A stretch of 64,000 nt of DNA, taken from Mangrovibacterium diazotrophicum. Its GTDB lineage: Bacteria > Bacteroidota > Bacteroidia > Bacteroidales > Prolixibacteraceae. Location: the NCBI RefSeq assembly GCF_003610535.1, contig NZ_RAPN01000001.1:2281320-2345319 (forward strand). Direction: 5' to 3'. The notes under the pieces are model-generated. The model searched no databases. It worked only from the letters and a program-made list of their open reading frames with translations, and had not been told where the DNA came from. A program made the position numbers and the translations under genes. This document shows positions 44,401 through 54,069 of the stretch, piece by piece; position 1 is the first letter of the stretch, and each line of letters starts with the position of its first letter.

Positions 44401-46368
44401 CTAGTTCAACATATTTTGCCCACCGGTTACCGGAACCGCCTGGCCTGTTTCATACTCCTGCTCAATTACGTAGAAAATTGCCCGCATCACATCAATCGGT
44501 GTGCAGCCACGGCCTGCCGGAACCTGTGCTTCGTAAAAGGCCTTCACATCGTCGATGGTTTTGGCACCGGGAACCTTGCCTGCGTTCAAATATTGTACGA
44601 ACAAACCTCTGTCCGGATCGGCCCAAAGCGGTCCATCGAAGAAGTTACCGGGACAAATTGAATTCACCTTGATCCGGGAAGGCATCAGCTCGAGCGCAAA
44701 AGATTGAGTCAAACCAATTCCACCAAATTTACCACCAGCATAGGCAAAGTTTTTATTACTGCCTTTCAGGCCCGATTTCGAGTTAATCTGAATGATATCG
44801 GTGAAGTGATCGCGCTTAAATTTATTCTGCAATTTCATAACAGCCGAAGCATATTTTGCACACAGGAAGTAGGCTGAATAATTCACTTTGGTCATCAGCT
44901 CGAAAGTCTCTGGTGTCATTTCATCCAAACCTCCGGCACGCAAAATACCGGCGTTGCTGATGAAAGCGTCCAAACCTCCAAAGTTGATTACCGTTTGACA
45001 AACCAGCTGCTCAACCGACGCGGCATTCGAAACGTCTGCCTTCACAAACAAAGCTTTGTTTTTGCGATTTCCCATGTTCAATTCTTCCGCAAAAGCAAGA
45101 CCTTTTTCCTCATTCAGATCTGCAATCACCACATTTGCCCCGTGTTTCATCAGTTCTTCAACAATACCGGCACCGAAACCTTGTGCACCGCCGGTGACCA
45201 CAATTACTTTGCGGTCGACGCGACCGGCTGTTGCTCCGAGCGAAACTTTGGAGCGATATTGCTCTACCTCCCAGTTTTCGATAAATTGAATCTGCTCAGG
45301 CGTCATCGGATGCTCGCCTCCAAACGACTGCGCCAAGCTTGCAATGCGACAACTATCAGTCACAACATCGTACAAAATATCGGCACCCTGCGCATGATCG
45401 GCAATCAACAACACGCCAAGCCCCGGTGCAAAAATCACTTTTGGCAGCTTGCCTTTGGTCGTTTCGTATTCTTTAATTTTCGCTTGAATGTCATTCAAAA
45501 AACTATCAACATCGCCTGTGAATTCAGCATAAACAAAAGCTGAATTTGCATAAACAATGCCATCGGGCGTGAACGGCTTCGCGACGGCTTTGTAATTCTC
45601 TTTGTCGAGATAGTAATTGATGAGGCTGTTATTCGCCAAACGAACGCTCTTGAGTCCTTCGCCGGAAACCATCATCCGAACGGCAGGTACAATCTTCGCC
45701 GCTTCTGCAGGCACCGAAAGCTCCTCAATCGCAGCTTCATCTCCAAACGCCGCATCCAATTTGGCGATTATGTCGTCGTAAATTGCTTTGATTTCGTCAA
45801 TGCTATTTGCCCCCACGAATACACCGTGGTTTTGCAGCAAAATAACGGCCGGATCTTTACCCTTTTTCGCACGGTATCCGAGCACCGCTTTTTCAACAAC
45901 CTTAAACAAAATATACCCAGGATCATCGTAGGGGACATACAAAACATCGTCGCCAAAAAGTTCAGCCGCCTTCTCTTCCGCCTGGTTACTGCACATCAGC
46001 CCATTGACCTTGGTCGAGTGCGTGTGCACAATGAAGGCATAATCAATCAGGTTGTGCAGCGAAGTCTCAACTGAAGGGCGTCTCCCTTTCTCCGGTTCCA
46101 TCCGACTTTTCAGCAAATCATTTTTGATTTCCTCTTCGCGCTGCAACACATTCGTTGAATAGTTTTTGGTATTGATTTCATTTAATTGCTTACGATCCAG
46201 CTTGGCAAAACCAGGCTCGGTGATTGTTGATAAGCTGAAGCCACTGGCCTTTACCCGTAGGCAATCGGCCGTTTTATAGGAAGTATTACCACCACCAGCC
46301 AATACAAAATCTTTCTGCCGGCCGTAATACTGCGATATCTCAACTAAGTCTAAAATTCCTTGTTCCAT
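44401..46368 (-). CDS. Bifunctional class II aldolase / short-chain dehydrogenase (RhaEW-like)
   Basis: A 655-residue fusion. Residues 1 to about 375 form a class II (zinc) aldolase with GGGNTS, E101, the metal ligands H115 and H117 (VHTHS) and H181. Residues about 385-655 form a Rossmann SDR with TGGAQGFG (392-399), NAG, Ser530 and the Y543-x3-K547 pair. RhaEW-type fusions cleave rhamnulose 1-phosphate and oxidise the lactaldehyde formed. Here the neighbours differ from rhamnose operons (no isomerase or kinase), so the substrate may be another phosphorylated sugar. It starts 41 bp after the PHP gene. Confidence 0.88.
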   Translation of the reverse strand: MEQGILDLVEISQYYGRQKDFVLAGGGNTSYKTADCLRVKASGFSLSTITEPGFAKLDRKQLNEINTKNYSTNVLQREEEIKNDLLKSRMEPEKGRRPSVETSLHNLIDYAFIVHTHSTKVNGLMCSNQAEEKAAELFGDDVLYVPYDDPGYILFKVVEKAVLGYRAKKGKDPAVILLQNHGVFVGANSIDEIKAIYDDIIAKLDAAFGDEAAIEELSVPAEAAKIVPAVRMMVSGEGLKSVRLANNSLINYYLDKENYKAVAKPFTPDGIVYANSAFVYAEFTGDVDSFLNDIQAKIKEYETTKGKLPKVIFAPGLGVLLIADHAQGADILYDVVTDSCRIASLAQSFGGEHPMTPEQIQFIENWEVEQYRSKVSLGATAGRVDRKVIVVTGGAQGFGAGIVEELMKHGANVVIADLNEEKGLAFAEELNMGNRKNKALFVKADVSNAASVEQLVCQTVINFGGLDAFISNAGILRAGGLDEMTPETFELMTKVNYSAYFLCAKYASAVMKLQNKFKRDHFTDIIQINSKSGLKGSNKNFAYAGGKFGGIGLTQSFALELMPSRIKVNSICPGNFFDGPLWADPDRGLFVQYLNAGKVPGAKTIDDVKAFYEAQVPAGRGCTPIDVMRAIFYVIEQEYETGQAVPVTGGQNMLN

Positions 46369-46409
46369 AGGTTTGAAAACTCCTGTTTGATTGGTTTGAA
46401 TTGATTGGT

Positions 46410-47645
46410 TTAATTTCCGAGGACGAATTTTTTAATCACCGCATTGCCTAATGCGATGAACTCATTACGTTGCTCAACTTTTGCTTTTCCGGACTTGTGC
46501 AGGTACCCGCCTTTCCCTTTCGACTTCAGGTACTGGTGAGCCGCAATGACGCACGCCCCTTCGTAACCGATCTTTTTCATAGCCGGACTCAGCTCGTTGC
46601 CATCGCCGCCATAAACCGTAATCGGATCCAATTGTGGCGTATTGTGCTCGGTTCCAAAGGTGATAACGAATCCTTTATCATTAAAGAAATTGACGAACTC
46701 TTCCAGAATTTCCGGTTTGTTACGTCCGGGAATCAGCTCTAACATGAAGACATTTTTGGCAACCAGCTTCTTGTAAAGCTTATCGTAATCACCCTCGAAG
46801 TCGGTAAACTCGCCTTTCGGATTATCCAGCAAAACCGGGTAACATGGAATACCACCGGCGTGGATGATCAGCTCCATCACCTGCTCCAAACTGAGGAAAG
46901 CCTTGTCGTCTTCAGGAACAAAAGCGCGACCGCCCGACTTTAACAGGTTACCCCGGATTTCATTTTCAAGCCCAGCATAGTCAGTCATTGCCGACTTCGG
47001 CTCCTTACCCGAAAACAGTTTTACAAAAAAGGCCTTTTGCTCGTCTTCCGACGGGTAATGCTCGACAACCGCTTCGCGCAATGCTTTGGCAATATGCCTT
47101 TCGCGCAACAGGTTCTTGGCGTACTTGGCTTTCATTTCATCAAAACTGAAAGAAAAATCGGCTCCGAGTTCCTTCAAAAAAGCGTTCAGCTTTTCGATCA
47201 TCTGGGCGGTTTGCCGGTTACTTTCATCCTGCACCTGGAACAAGCGCTCCACCATCGCTGCATTCAGCTTTACCGGGAAACGCAATCCTTTACCACTAAA
47301 ATAAGTTCGTCCGGGATTATTTGGGTCGTTTACCCGAACACCAGCGGCCTGCAAATCCTTTTGCAAACTCATAAACTCGATGTTGAACAGGGGAAACACC
47401 ATCGCTCCTTTGGCCAACGCATTGAATTCTTCGTAACCATCGGTGGTATAAAAATCGTTTATACCCAAGACTTTTACATTCTCGTGGTGCGCCATATCAA
47501 ATGGCTGTCGGATTTCGGTAAAAGCGCTGAAAGAATAAGGCGTGTGAAAATGCCCGTTCACCTGCAGCACTTCCGAATTGAAATCGCCGACCGAGGCATA
47601 CATTTGCTCCGGCCCGGGATATTTGGAAAATACAGAAGAAGACAT
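46410..47645 (-). CDS. PHP-domain metal-dependent hydrolase or isomerase, function unknown
   Basis: A 411-residue cytoplasmic protein, first gene of the cluster. The N-terminal NGHFHTPYSFSAF segment with H32 and H34 is the first metal motif of PHP domains; later metal-binding candidates are the EFMSL glutamate near residue 88 and FGTEHNTP near residue 340. PHP enzymes are mostly phosphoesterases. Here, beside an aldolase fusion and a SorE-like reductase, a dephosphorylation or lyase step in sugar breakdown is plausible. I do not recognise a characterised close relative. Confidence 0.68.
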   Translation of the reverse strand: MSSSVFSKYPGPEQMYASVGDFNSEVLQVNGHFHTPYSFSAFTEIRQPFDMAHHENVKVLGINDFYTTDGYEEFNALAKGAMVFPLFNIEFMSLQKDLQAAGVRVNDPNNPGRTYFSGKGLRFPVKLNAAMVERLFQVQDESNRQTAQMIEKLNAFLKELGADFSFSFDEMKAKYAKNLLRERHIAKALREAVVEHYPSEDEQKAFFVKLFSGKEPKSAMTDYAGLENEIRGNLLKSGGRAFVPEDDKAFLSLEQVMELIIHAGGIPCYPVLLDNPKGEFTDFEGDYDKLYKKLVAKNVFMLELIPGRNKPEILEEFVNFFNDKGFVITFGTEHNTPQLDPITVYGGDGNELSPAMKKIGYEGACVIAAHQYLKSKGKGGYLHKSGKAKVEQRNEFIALGNAVIKKFVLGN

Positions 47646-47741
47646 AAGATTTTGATTTCGTTTTTGGTTTGTACATCAAATTAACGAAATCAAAACCGGA
47701 TGGCTATCCTTGGGTGTCCTGCTACTAGATCAAAACAGTTC

Positions 47742-50210
47742 TCATTCCGTATAAATATTCGGAACTTCAGACAACGGCAATATTCCCAACCACCAATAAT
47801 CTACAAACCCCATATTGGAGTAAAAATAAATATCATCATTTACCCTGTAGAGATCGAAATCTCCTGACCATTCGCCTGGTGGAGGAATGAGACTAATTGA
47901 AGTGTTCATTAATGGATCATATTCAACGAATTTTCCGACCTCCTGATATCCTTTTCCTGCCACATAAACTTTGTTGTCGACAACTAAAGTAGCTCCTCCA
48001 TAATAGAGATTAACAGGAGCCGCTCCCAAATCAATCCAGCTATCATTAGTACTATCGTACTTCCAAAATTCTGTAACTGCATCCGTCACACCAGAGTATT
48101 TGTAGAACCCCACATAGCCAAAATTCCCGACAGCAAAGTTTATTACCCCTTTCATTATCATAGACTGATTAGTCGGAATGCTCGCTCTCTTTATCCAATT
48201 CCCAGCATCGACATCGTAACTGTAAAAACTTTGACTAGTCCCCACATATGGTATTCCCTGAATAACAAACGTAAATATTTTGCCTTGATCATCCACAACC
48301 GGCGGGACATTATCCAACTTCACCCAAGAATTGTCAGTTATAGAATAACAATAAAACATTCCCTCACCAGCATAGGTTATCCCAATTAAATAGAACTTTT
48401 CGCCAATACCAAAGGACGTTAATAAATACGCATGAGAAAAAGCATTAATCCGTGTTATCTCTCCCCATTCATTCGTCAAACCATTAAACTTCTCTATAAC
48501 CGCATAGTCCGACTCTAAAAAGCAAGCATAGTTTTCTCCTCCTATATTGACCAAATGTCTTTTTTCTCCAATATAGTCAGAGTTTACATCTATTCGCTCC
48601 CAACTTTCTTGCAAATCAAATGCATTGGGTACTGTGGCTTCTATTTGGGAAATGAAAGCTGTTAACGTCGGTTGCTCCAAGAAACTAGCATAAATTGGTA
48701 TCTGAACTTCGAATTTATCATTATCAATCCGTGTATACTCACACCAAACATCATCAACTTTAAACCCATAAGAACCATAAATATAACCATCGGGATAATT
48801 CTTCGTTACTACTGTCAGCGTTTCTCCTCGCCTCAACGTTTTTGGGGAATAATCCACCACCTCTATCTGAGGTACGGTGTATTCAACCGAATTTGATTGT
48901 TCTCCACCAAAATTCAGGAAGAAAGAGTAATTCCCAGGTGTCAAATCACTATTTGCAGTAATGCTGGCCACGTTATCGCTCTCATATAATACTTTCCCTA
49001 AATTCGAAGTAGCCCCATAAGCTAACCTTTCCCCTTCAATCCGAATAACTTGGTCTGGGTAAATCAGGGAAGACGATACCGATGTAATAACTGGAGGTAA
49101 TACATGTACCTTTACTTCAGACAATATCGAGCTATTGTAAAATCGCGCAGATATATAATCAGAACTTGATGCCCCTTTAATCTGTAGTTTAACAATGCTA
49201 TCGTTTTGAGAAAGAACCTGCAACCAAGTCCCTGGTAGCGTAAAACTTTCTAACAAACTCAAATTAGTTCCTGTTAATGTCAATACCGAATCAACCCAAG
49301 CAACTTGAGGATTAACACTTTTAATAGTTGGTAAAACCACTTCTATTTTTTGAGCAATCGGCACTTCCCGGTCTATCTGCACTAGCGACAATGCTTTTTG
49401 ACCAGCAGTTTCATCATAATTCAACTCGATAACCAAGGTTGTATCAGTCTTCGTCGACGGATTATAGGTTACAGTTCCGACTTTTACCTCAGTGACCGAA
49501 GCTAAACTTTTCCCTTTCAACAAAACCTTCTCATGAGGCAAAGCCTGCAAAATACTATCTGAAGTAACCTGCGGCATACCTAAAGCGAGTTTGTCGTCAA
49601 AAACACCTGTTTTACCAGCTGATGTTACCTGCAATGCAATATTGCTCGAGCTCAGAACCGCCGGCACAATTACTTTCAGCAAACTGTCTGAGGCCACCGC
49701 CGAAGAAGTCGATACTGTTCCAAAAGCCACCGCATTCAAATCATTGTCATCTGAAAAGTGTATCCCCTTTATTTCCAAGGTATCGCCAACATCAATTGTT
49801 GTAGAATTAACCGAGTAAATCACGGGAGTCATCGCTCCCATACTGACAAAGTTAATTACATTACCATAAACCAAATGACTATCCGTCTGCGCATAAGCCT
49901 TCGCCCAATACTCTTTCCCTTCGATTAAATTGTTGTTTATCTCTACTTGGTAAACGCCTTCACCTGAATTCTGATTTCCAAGAGATAGCTTAAACGTAGT
50001 ATTTCCATACGACCCAACTGCGTATAGAACCCCACAGTCGACAAGCTGTTTCGAACCAACATGTTCAACCGAAAAGCTAACAGTAGCACCATCGGCGTTA
50101 ACCGATACGGCCTCCGAAGTTGTAACTTCCGGAAAACCAACGCCACTTCGATCGTCAGCACATTGAACCAAACACAAGGCTACTAGAAAAAGTGCATAAA
50201 AACGTTTCAT
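47742..50210 (-). CDS. Surface lipoprotein with IPT/TIG repeats and a kelch-like C-terminal domain
   Basis: An 822-residue protein. The signal peptide ends LVQC at residue 17 and is followed by ADD, an acidic start that resembles the surface-export signal of Bacteroidota lipoproteins. A fibronectin-like domain (about 25-125) is followed by about five IPT/TIG immunoglobulin-like repeats (about 128-550) and a C-terminal beta-propeller-like part with kelch-type repeats (WVKLDNVPP, WIDLGAAPV, KVYVAGKG). Such proteins bind glycans, other proteins or surfaces. It is encoded 11 bp after a porin-like gene on the same strand, so the two are probably an operon and may form a complex. The ligand is unknown. 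Confidence 0.75.
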   Translation of the reverse strand: MKRFYALFLVALCLVQCADDRSGVGFPEVTTSEAVSVNADGATVSFSVEHVGSKQLVDCGVLYAVGSYGNTTFKLSLGNQNSGEGVYQVEINNNLIEGKEYWAKAYAQTDSHLVYGNVINFVSMGAMTPVIYSVNSTTIDVGDTLEIKGIHFSDDNDLNAVAFGTVSTSSAVASDSLLKVIVPAVLSSSNIALQVTSAGKTGVFDDKLALGMPQVTSDSILQALPHEKVLLKGKSLASVTEVKVGTVTYNPSTKTDTTLVIELNYDETAGQKALSLVQIDREVPIAQKIEVVLPTIKSVNPQVAWVDSVLTLTGTNLSLLESFTLPGTWLQVLSQNDSIVKLQIKGASSSDYISARFYNSSILSEVKVHVLPPVITSVSSSLIYPDQVIRIEGERLAYGATSNLGKVLYESDNVASITANSDLTPGNYSFFLNFGGEQSNSVEYTVPQIEVVDYSPKTLRRGETLTVVTKNYPDGYIYGSYGFKVDDVWCEYTRIDNDKFEVQIPIYASFLEQPTLTAFISQIEATVPNAFDLQESWERIDVNSDYIGEKRHLVNIGGENYACFLESDYAVIEKFNGLTNEWGEITRINAFSHAYLLTSFGIGEKFYLIGITYAGEGMFYCYSITDNSWVKLDNVPPVVDDQGKIFTFVIQGIPYVGTSQSFYSYDVDAGNWIKRASIPTNQSMIMKGVINFAVGNFGYVGFYKYSGVTDAVTEFWKYDSTNDSWIDLGAAPVNLYYGGATLVVDNKVYVAGKGYQEVGKFVEYDPLMNTSISLIPPPGEWSGDFDLYRVNDDIYFYSNMGFVDYWWLGILPLSEVPNIYTE

Positions 50211-50221
50211 CAGCTTAGAAA

Positions 50222-51364
50222 TTAAAATGTGTACCGAATAAAAAATGAAGCCGAGCGAGTCAGCTCAAGATGAAAATCAGAATTTGTACTAAACATGTGG
50301 TATTTATAACCTCCTCCGATTGCAAACTTCGAACTCAGTTTCGGGAACTTCAATAGCATTTGATTGGACTGTGCCAGAAAGACCGGAAGCCCGTTCTCTG
50401 TTTCCAAAAAACTCGTGTTTACAACCCCATTCTTCTCCTCTTCCAAGCGAAGCTTATAGTTCTGCCACTTGATCAACTCAAAATCAACACCTGCCAAAAA
50501 AGACAAATCTACCATTGGAGAATTTATTAATTTGAAGTCAATCAACATGGGAAATGCAACGCTATAGGCGTCACCTGAGACCGTATAATAATCGGTTGAC
50601 CAAGTAGCAGGAAATTCGGCTGTTTCTTCGTCTATATTCAAATAGCTAAATCGAGCACCTAAGTAAAACGACAGGAACTTTGGAATAGAGTGGCTTTTGA
50701 AATGAAATCCGGCTTCGACAAATGCGCTCGTACCCGACAAAACAGCTTTCTCTGCTTCAGACACTGTTAATTGAACCTGGTTTAGGTTTCCACCAAAGCT
50801 AATTTCGGTTGTATGCGTTACTGCTACATAGGTGGTATAATCTTGGTATTTCAAGCCTTTTTCTTCGTGATACTTTCGAATCGGCTTGGACAAGGAAGAC
50901 GGCTCGTAACGCATGGTATTGAAATCATAATCCACCTTTTTATTGTAAAGCGCGATCATTTGTCCGATATACAATTTCACACCTCTTCTCCCCTCTGAAT
51001 CGGAATTCTTCTTTAACTTATACAACTCACCATTCCTGTGGATATAATAATCCCCTTTGAATAGCAATAGTTGGTCCTCCCCATCAAAATAGCAACGCAT
51101 CCAAACAGTTCGGTTTTCGCGTGGATGCTTGACACTGACGTACATTTTTTTATCAGGAATACAAGCTAACTCCGCATTTTCGGGGTAAATAATATTCCAG
51201 TGACCAGCAGCCCCTTTCCTAACGTAAATCTGATTTTCAAACTTTCTCTTTCTAATCTGTATCTGAAAACTTGACGTATCGTTATCAACAACTAAATAGC
51301 CTTCATTTTGTGCAGCTACTGCCAGGGACGTGACAAGTAGAAACAGGATGAGCGTTATCTTCAT
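50222..51364 (-). CDS. Outer-membrane porin-like protein of unknown function
   Basis: A 380-residue protein with a signal peptide ending VAAQ (residue 19), a basic N-terminal domain (about 20-135) and a C-terminal half with alternating beta strands ending in FFIRYTF. The final aromatic residue is the usual outer-membrane barrel signal. The N-terminal part contains YLVVDNDTSSFQIQIR and may bind a ligand in the periplasm. It resembles the many PorT/OmpA-like unknown proteins of this phylum. It is the first gene of a two-gene unit with the TIG/kelch lipoprotein. Confidence 0.65.
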   Translation of the reverse strand: MKITLILFLLVTSLAVAAQNEGYLVVDNDTSSFQIQIRKRKFENQIYVRKGAAGHWNIIYPENAELACIPDKKMYVSVKHPRENRTVWMRCYFDGEDQLLLFKGDYYIHRNGELYKLKKNSDSEGRRGVKLYIGQMIALYNKKVDYDFNTMRYEPSSLSKPIRKYHEEKGLKYQDYTTYVAVTHTTEISFGGNLNQVQLTVSEAEKAVLSGTSAFVEAGFHFKSHSIPKFLSFYLGARFSYLNIDEETAEFPATWSTDYYTVSGDAYSVAFPMLIDFKLINSPMVDLSFLAGVDFELIKWQNYKLRLEEEKNGVVNTSFLETENGLPVFLAQSNQMLLKFPKLSSKFAIGGGYKYHMFSTNSDFHLELTRSASFFIRYTF

Positions 51365-51459
51365 AAAGATTTCGAGGTTGGTTGATTTAACATTCCACCT
51401 CCGAAAATAATCAACTTATCCTTTTCATAAAAATATTTTCCATGAATTTACAAAAAACA

Positions 51460-51499
51460 AAAAGGGCACCTCCAAAACGGAGACGCCCTTTTCAAAAAA
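51460..51499 (-). terminator. Terminator after adenine deaminase gene (minus strand)
   Basis: AAAAGGGC (51460-51467) pairs with GCCCTTTT (51485-51492), with an inner CTCC/GGAG stem. On the minus strand a T-rich run follows. Confidence 0.75.
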
Positions 51500-51509
51500 A
51501 TCCCATAAT

Positions 51510-52532
51510 CTATGCAAATGAGGCACAATAGTGCTCGATCGTATTCAAATATTTTTGTTTCTCGTCAGGTGTCAGGAAACTTCCTTCGAAGGAATTCTTC
51601 GCCAACTGAGCCAGTTCATCCTTGCTCAGCAGAAGCGCGTTCGAAACAGCCTCGTAATTTTCATTAATGTAGCCGCCAAAGTATGCAGGATCATCAGAAT
51701 TTACTGTAACCAATAACCCTTTGTGCAACATCTTTTTCAACGGATGTTCTTCCAGATTTGTCACAACCTTGAGGGCCTTATTCGACAACGGACACAATGT
51801 CAACGGAATTTGGCGCTGTTTCAACACCTCAACCAAATGGTCGTCCTGAATTGAAGCATTTCCATGATCAATGCGATCAACACGCAACAGATCAATAGCC
51901 TCTCGGATATAATCCTCTGGCCCCTCTTCTCCTGCATGGGCTACCAAGCGGAATCCCTCTGCCTTAGCTTTCAGAAATACGTCCAAAAATTTCGAAGGTG
52001 GATTTCCTTTTTCTGATGAATCCAGTCCAACAGCATAAATCAAATGGCGGTATGGTAAGGCATCTTCCAGCGTTTTGAAAGCAGACAACTCCACCATGTG
52101 GCGCAAGAAACACATGATTAACTTACTGGTAATTCCCAATTGCTCGCGGCCGTCATCCAATGCCCGGTGAATACCGGTAACAACAACGCCCAACTCAATT
52201 CCCCGAGAAGTGTGCGTTTGCGGATCAAAAAAGATTTCGGTGTGAACGATTCCCTGTTCTTTTGCTTTTTGCAAATAGGCCCAGGTTAAATCGTAGAAAT
52301 CCTGCTCAGTCTGAAGCACATTGGCTCCTTCGTAGTATATATCCAAAAAGTCCTGAAGTCTCGAAAAAGAATAAGCTTCCTTCAGCGCCTCAACAGTCGG
52401 ATATTTCAAATCAATTTTATTGCGTTTTGCAAGTTCAAACAATAGTTCCGGCTCAAGCGTGCCCTCAATATGGACATGCAACTCGGCTTTCGGCAAACCA
52501 TTAATAAAGTCGGCTGGTACGTTCTTCGACAT
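51510..52532 (-). CDS. add: Adenine deaminase (adenosine deaminase-like family)
   Basis: A 340-residue zinc enzyme of the adenosine/adenine deaminase fold. The metal histidines are H19 and H21 (ELHVHIEG), with HAGEEGP and [10 protein letters not shown] further on. [18 protein letters not shown] and FFDPQTHT are features of the adenine-specific branch (Aah1/PA0148-like) rather than true adenosine deaminases, which usually read HLDGALRPET. So conversion of adenine to hypoxanthine is the better prediction. It is cytoplasmic purine salvage. Databases often label such proteins simply adenosine deaminase. Confidence 0.82.
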   Translation of the reverse strand: MSKNVPADFINGLPKAELHVHIEGTLEPELLFELAKRNKIDLKYPTVEALKEAYSFSRLQDFLDIYYEGANVLQTEQDFYDLTWAYLQKAKEQGIVHTEIFFDPQTHTSRGIELGVVVTGIHRALDDGREQLGITSKLIMCFLRHMVELSAFKTLEDALPYRHLIYAVGLDSSEKGNPPSKFLDVFLKAKAEGFRLVAHAGEEGPEDYIREAIDLLRVDRIDHGNASIQDDHLVEVLKQRQIPLTLCPLSNKALKVVTNLEEHPLKKMLHKGLLVTVNSDDPAYFGGYINENYEAVSNALLLSKDELAQLAKNSFEGSFLTPDEKQKYLNTIEHYCASFA

Positions 52533-52706
52533 ATAAAATAATTTTGGGCAAATTTCCGTATTCTTTCTAATTAAAAATCAAGACAAAAGTCATCTTCTGA
52601 CACACTGTTCAGAAATAACGCTAATGACATCCTTTTTAAAGTCGAATAACTAGCAAAATGTTCTCGGAAATTGCTCTTTTTTTAATGTCGATCCGGTAAG
52701 AATTTT

Positions 52707-53240
52707 TTATTTGGACTGCCCCTTAAAATAATCGTCTTTTTCGGCGAATAAAACATTGAAAGTCGTTAAACTTCCGTACGCCCGGGTAATGTATTGCTGA
52801 AGCTGGACTTTATCCTGATCGTCCAGCTTTTCATGGGTATTTATATTCTGTTCCAGTACGCGCAAGCGATCGCGAAGCATTACGATTTTATGGAAGAAGG
52901 TTTCCATCGGAATGTCCTTCGACTGCAGCTCCGGGTTTGCAGGCTTCATTTCCAGCGTTCCGCCTTTCCATTTGTCGGCCATCTTTGCGTCGTAGGTAAT
53001 CCCCTGGTATTTATCCAACACCAAAGCAATTACCTTTTCCACTTCAATCAAGCTCAAACCGGAACGAGGTTTCTCTTCCGAAGGTGTACTTAGAATCTCT
53101 AGTTCTGTATTGTATTTGGTGAGCTCCATTTTTCCGCCCCGCTCGAAAAAGATCTCAAAGATCGTCAGATGTGAGCGACTGACAATTCCCTCGCCGTAAA
53201 CAGCGTGTTTCACCCTGGTTCCAACAGCCAAATCTTCCAT
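52707..53240 (-). CDS. Conserved unknown protein with Tudor-like N-terminal segment
   Basis: A 177-residue soluble protein. Residues 3-22 (LAVGTRVKHAVYGEGIVSRS) resemble the small Tudor/SH3-like fold at the end of PcrA/UvrD helicases (pattern G-x-RV-x-H-x-x-x-G-x-G-x-V). The rest is charged and helical, with a likely coiled coil near residues 110-150. No enzyme motif is seen. It lies 56 bp downstream of purN on the same strand, so the two may be co-transcribed. A nucleic-acid or RNA-polymerase-associated role is only a guess. Confidence 0.65.
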   Translation of the reverse strand: MEDLAVGTRVKHAVYGEGIVSRSHLTIFEIFFERGGKMELTKYNTELEILSTPSEEKPRSGLSLIEVEKVIALVLDKYQGITYDAKMADKWKGGTLEMKPANPELQSKDIPMETFFHKIVMLRDRLRVLEQNINTHEKLDDQDKVQLQQYITRAYGSLTTFNVLFAEKDDYFKGQSK

Positions 53241-53296
53241 AGTCTTCAGTTTTTTTCGAAACTACTCCACTATATTATAAATACGTATCCTGAATA

Positions 53297-53881
53297 TTAT
53301 TCGTAATCACTCTCTGCTTCTTCCTTCATCAGCATTTCTTCAATTACGCGCGGAAAGTGCTCGTACTCGAGTTTATGTACCCGTTCCGCCAAGCTTTCAG
53401 CTGTATCGCCAGGCATCACTGGGCAAGTCGCTTGAAAAATAATTCCGCCCGAGTCGTAGCGATCATTCACAAAATGAATCGTGATACCACTCTCTTTATC
53501 CTTATTTTTCAATACTGCTTCGTGTACATACTTTCCGTACATCCCTTTGCCACCATATTTCGGCAGAAGCGCGGGGTGAATATTTACGGTTACGAATTCC
53601 TCCGTGAGGTTATTGGGAACTAACCACAGGAAACCGGCCAGCACAATCATATCAACTTTGCGATCACTCAGCTCTTCCAGGATTTCAATACTGTGGTAAA
53701 AGTCATCGCGGTCAAACGTAAAAGTCTCAATCCCTAACTTTTCCGCCCGAATAAGTGCGTAAGCATCCTCATTATTAGACCACAACGAATCGACCTGAAT
53801 GTCGCGACTGCTTTTAAAATACTCGATAATATTCTGTGCATTAGTGCCTGATCCTGAAGCAAAAATGGCAATTCTTTTCAT
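53297..53881 (-). CDS. purN: Phosphoribosylglycinamide formyltransferase
   Basis: A 194-residue enzyme for the third step of purine synthesis, moving a formyl group from 10-formyltetrahydrofolate to GAR. The catalytic trio is present: N100 and H102 (VNIHPALLP) and D143 (DRYDSGG). The phosphate loop near residues 8-14 reads ASGSGTN. Length is near that of PurN from other bacteria. It is divergent from acpP and is followed on its strand by an unknown Tudor-like gene. Confidence 0.95.
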   Translation of the reverse strand: MKRIAIFASGSGTNAQNIIEYFKSSRDIQVDSLWSNNEDAYALIRAEKLGIETFTFDRDDFYHSIEILEELSDRKVDMIVLAGFLWLVPNNLTEEFVTVNIHPALLPKYGGKGMYGKYVHEAVLKNKDKESGITIHFVNDRYDSGGIIFQATCPVMPGDTAESLAERVHKLEYEHFPRVIEEMLMKEEAESDYE

Positions 53882-53989
53882 AAAAAAACGTCTTAGATCT
53901 TGTTTTTTGAACTTTAGACTAACTTGTTCAATTATAGTTTGCTTTTATCTCTTTTAGCTGGCCAAACCAGCGATTTATTTCAATTTTAT

Positions 53990-54021
53990 TTTGAAATATT
54001 TTGGGTAAATTTATTACTTTG
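53990..54021 (+). promoter_or_regulatory. Promoter of acpP-fabF-rnc
   Basis: TTTG at 53990-53993, a 20-nt spacer and TTACTTTG at 54014-54021 (one mismatch from TAnnTTTG). The ATG is 48 nt downstream. Confidence 0.6.
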
Positions 54022-54069
54022 CACCGATTTTTTAAAAACAAAATTGAATATTAACTTAAAATTAGAACT

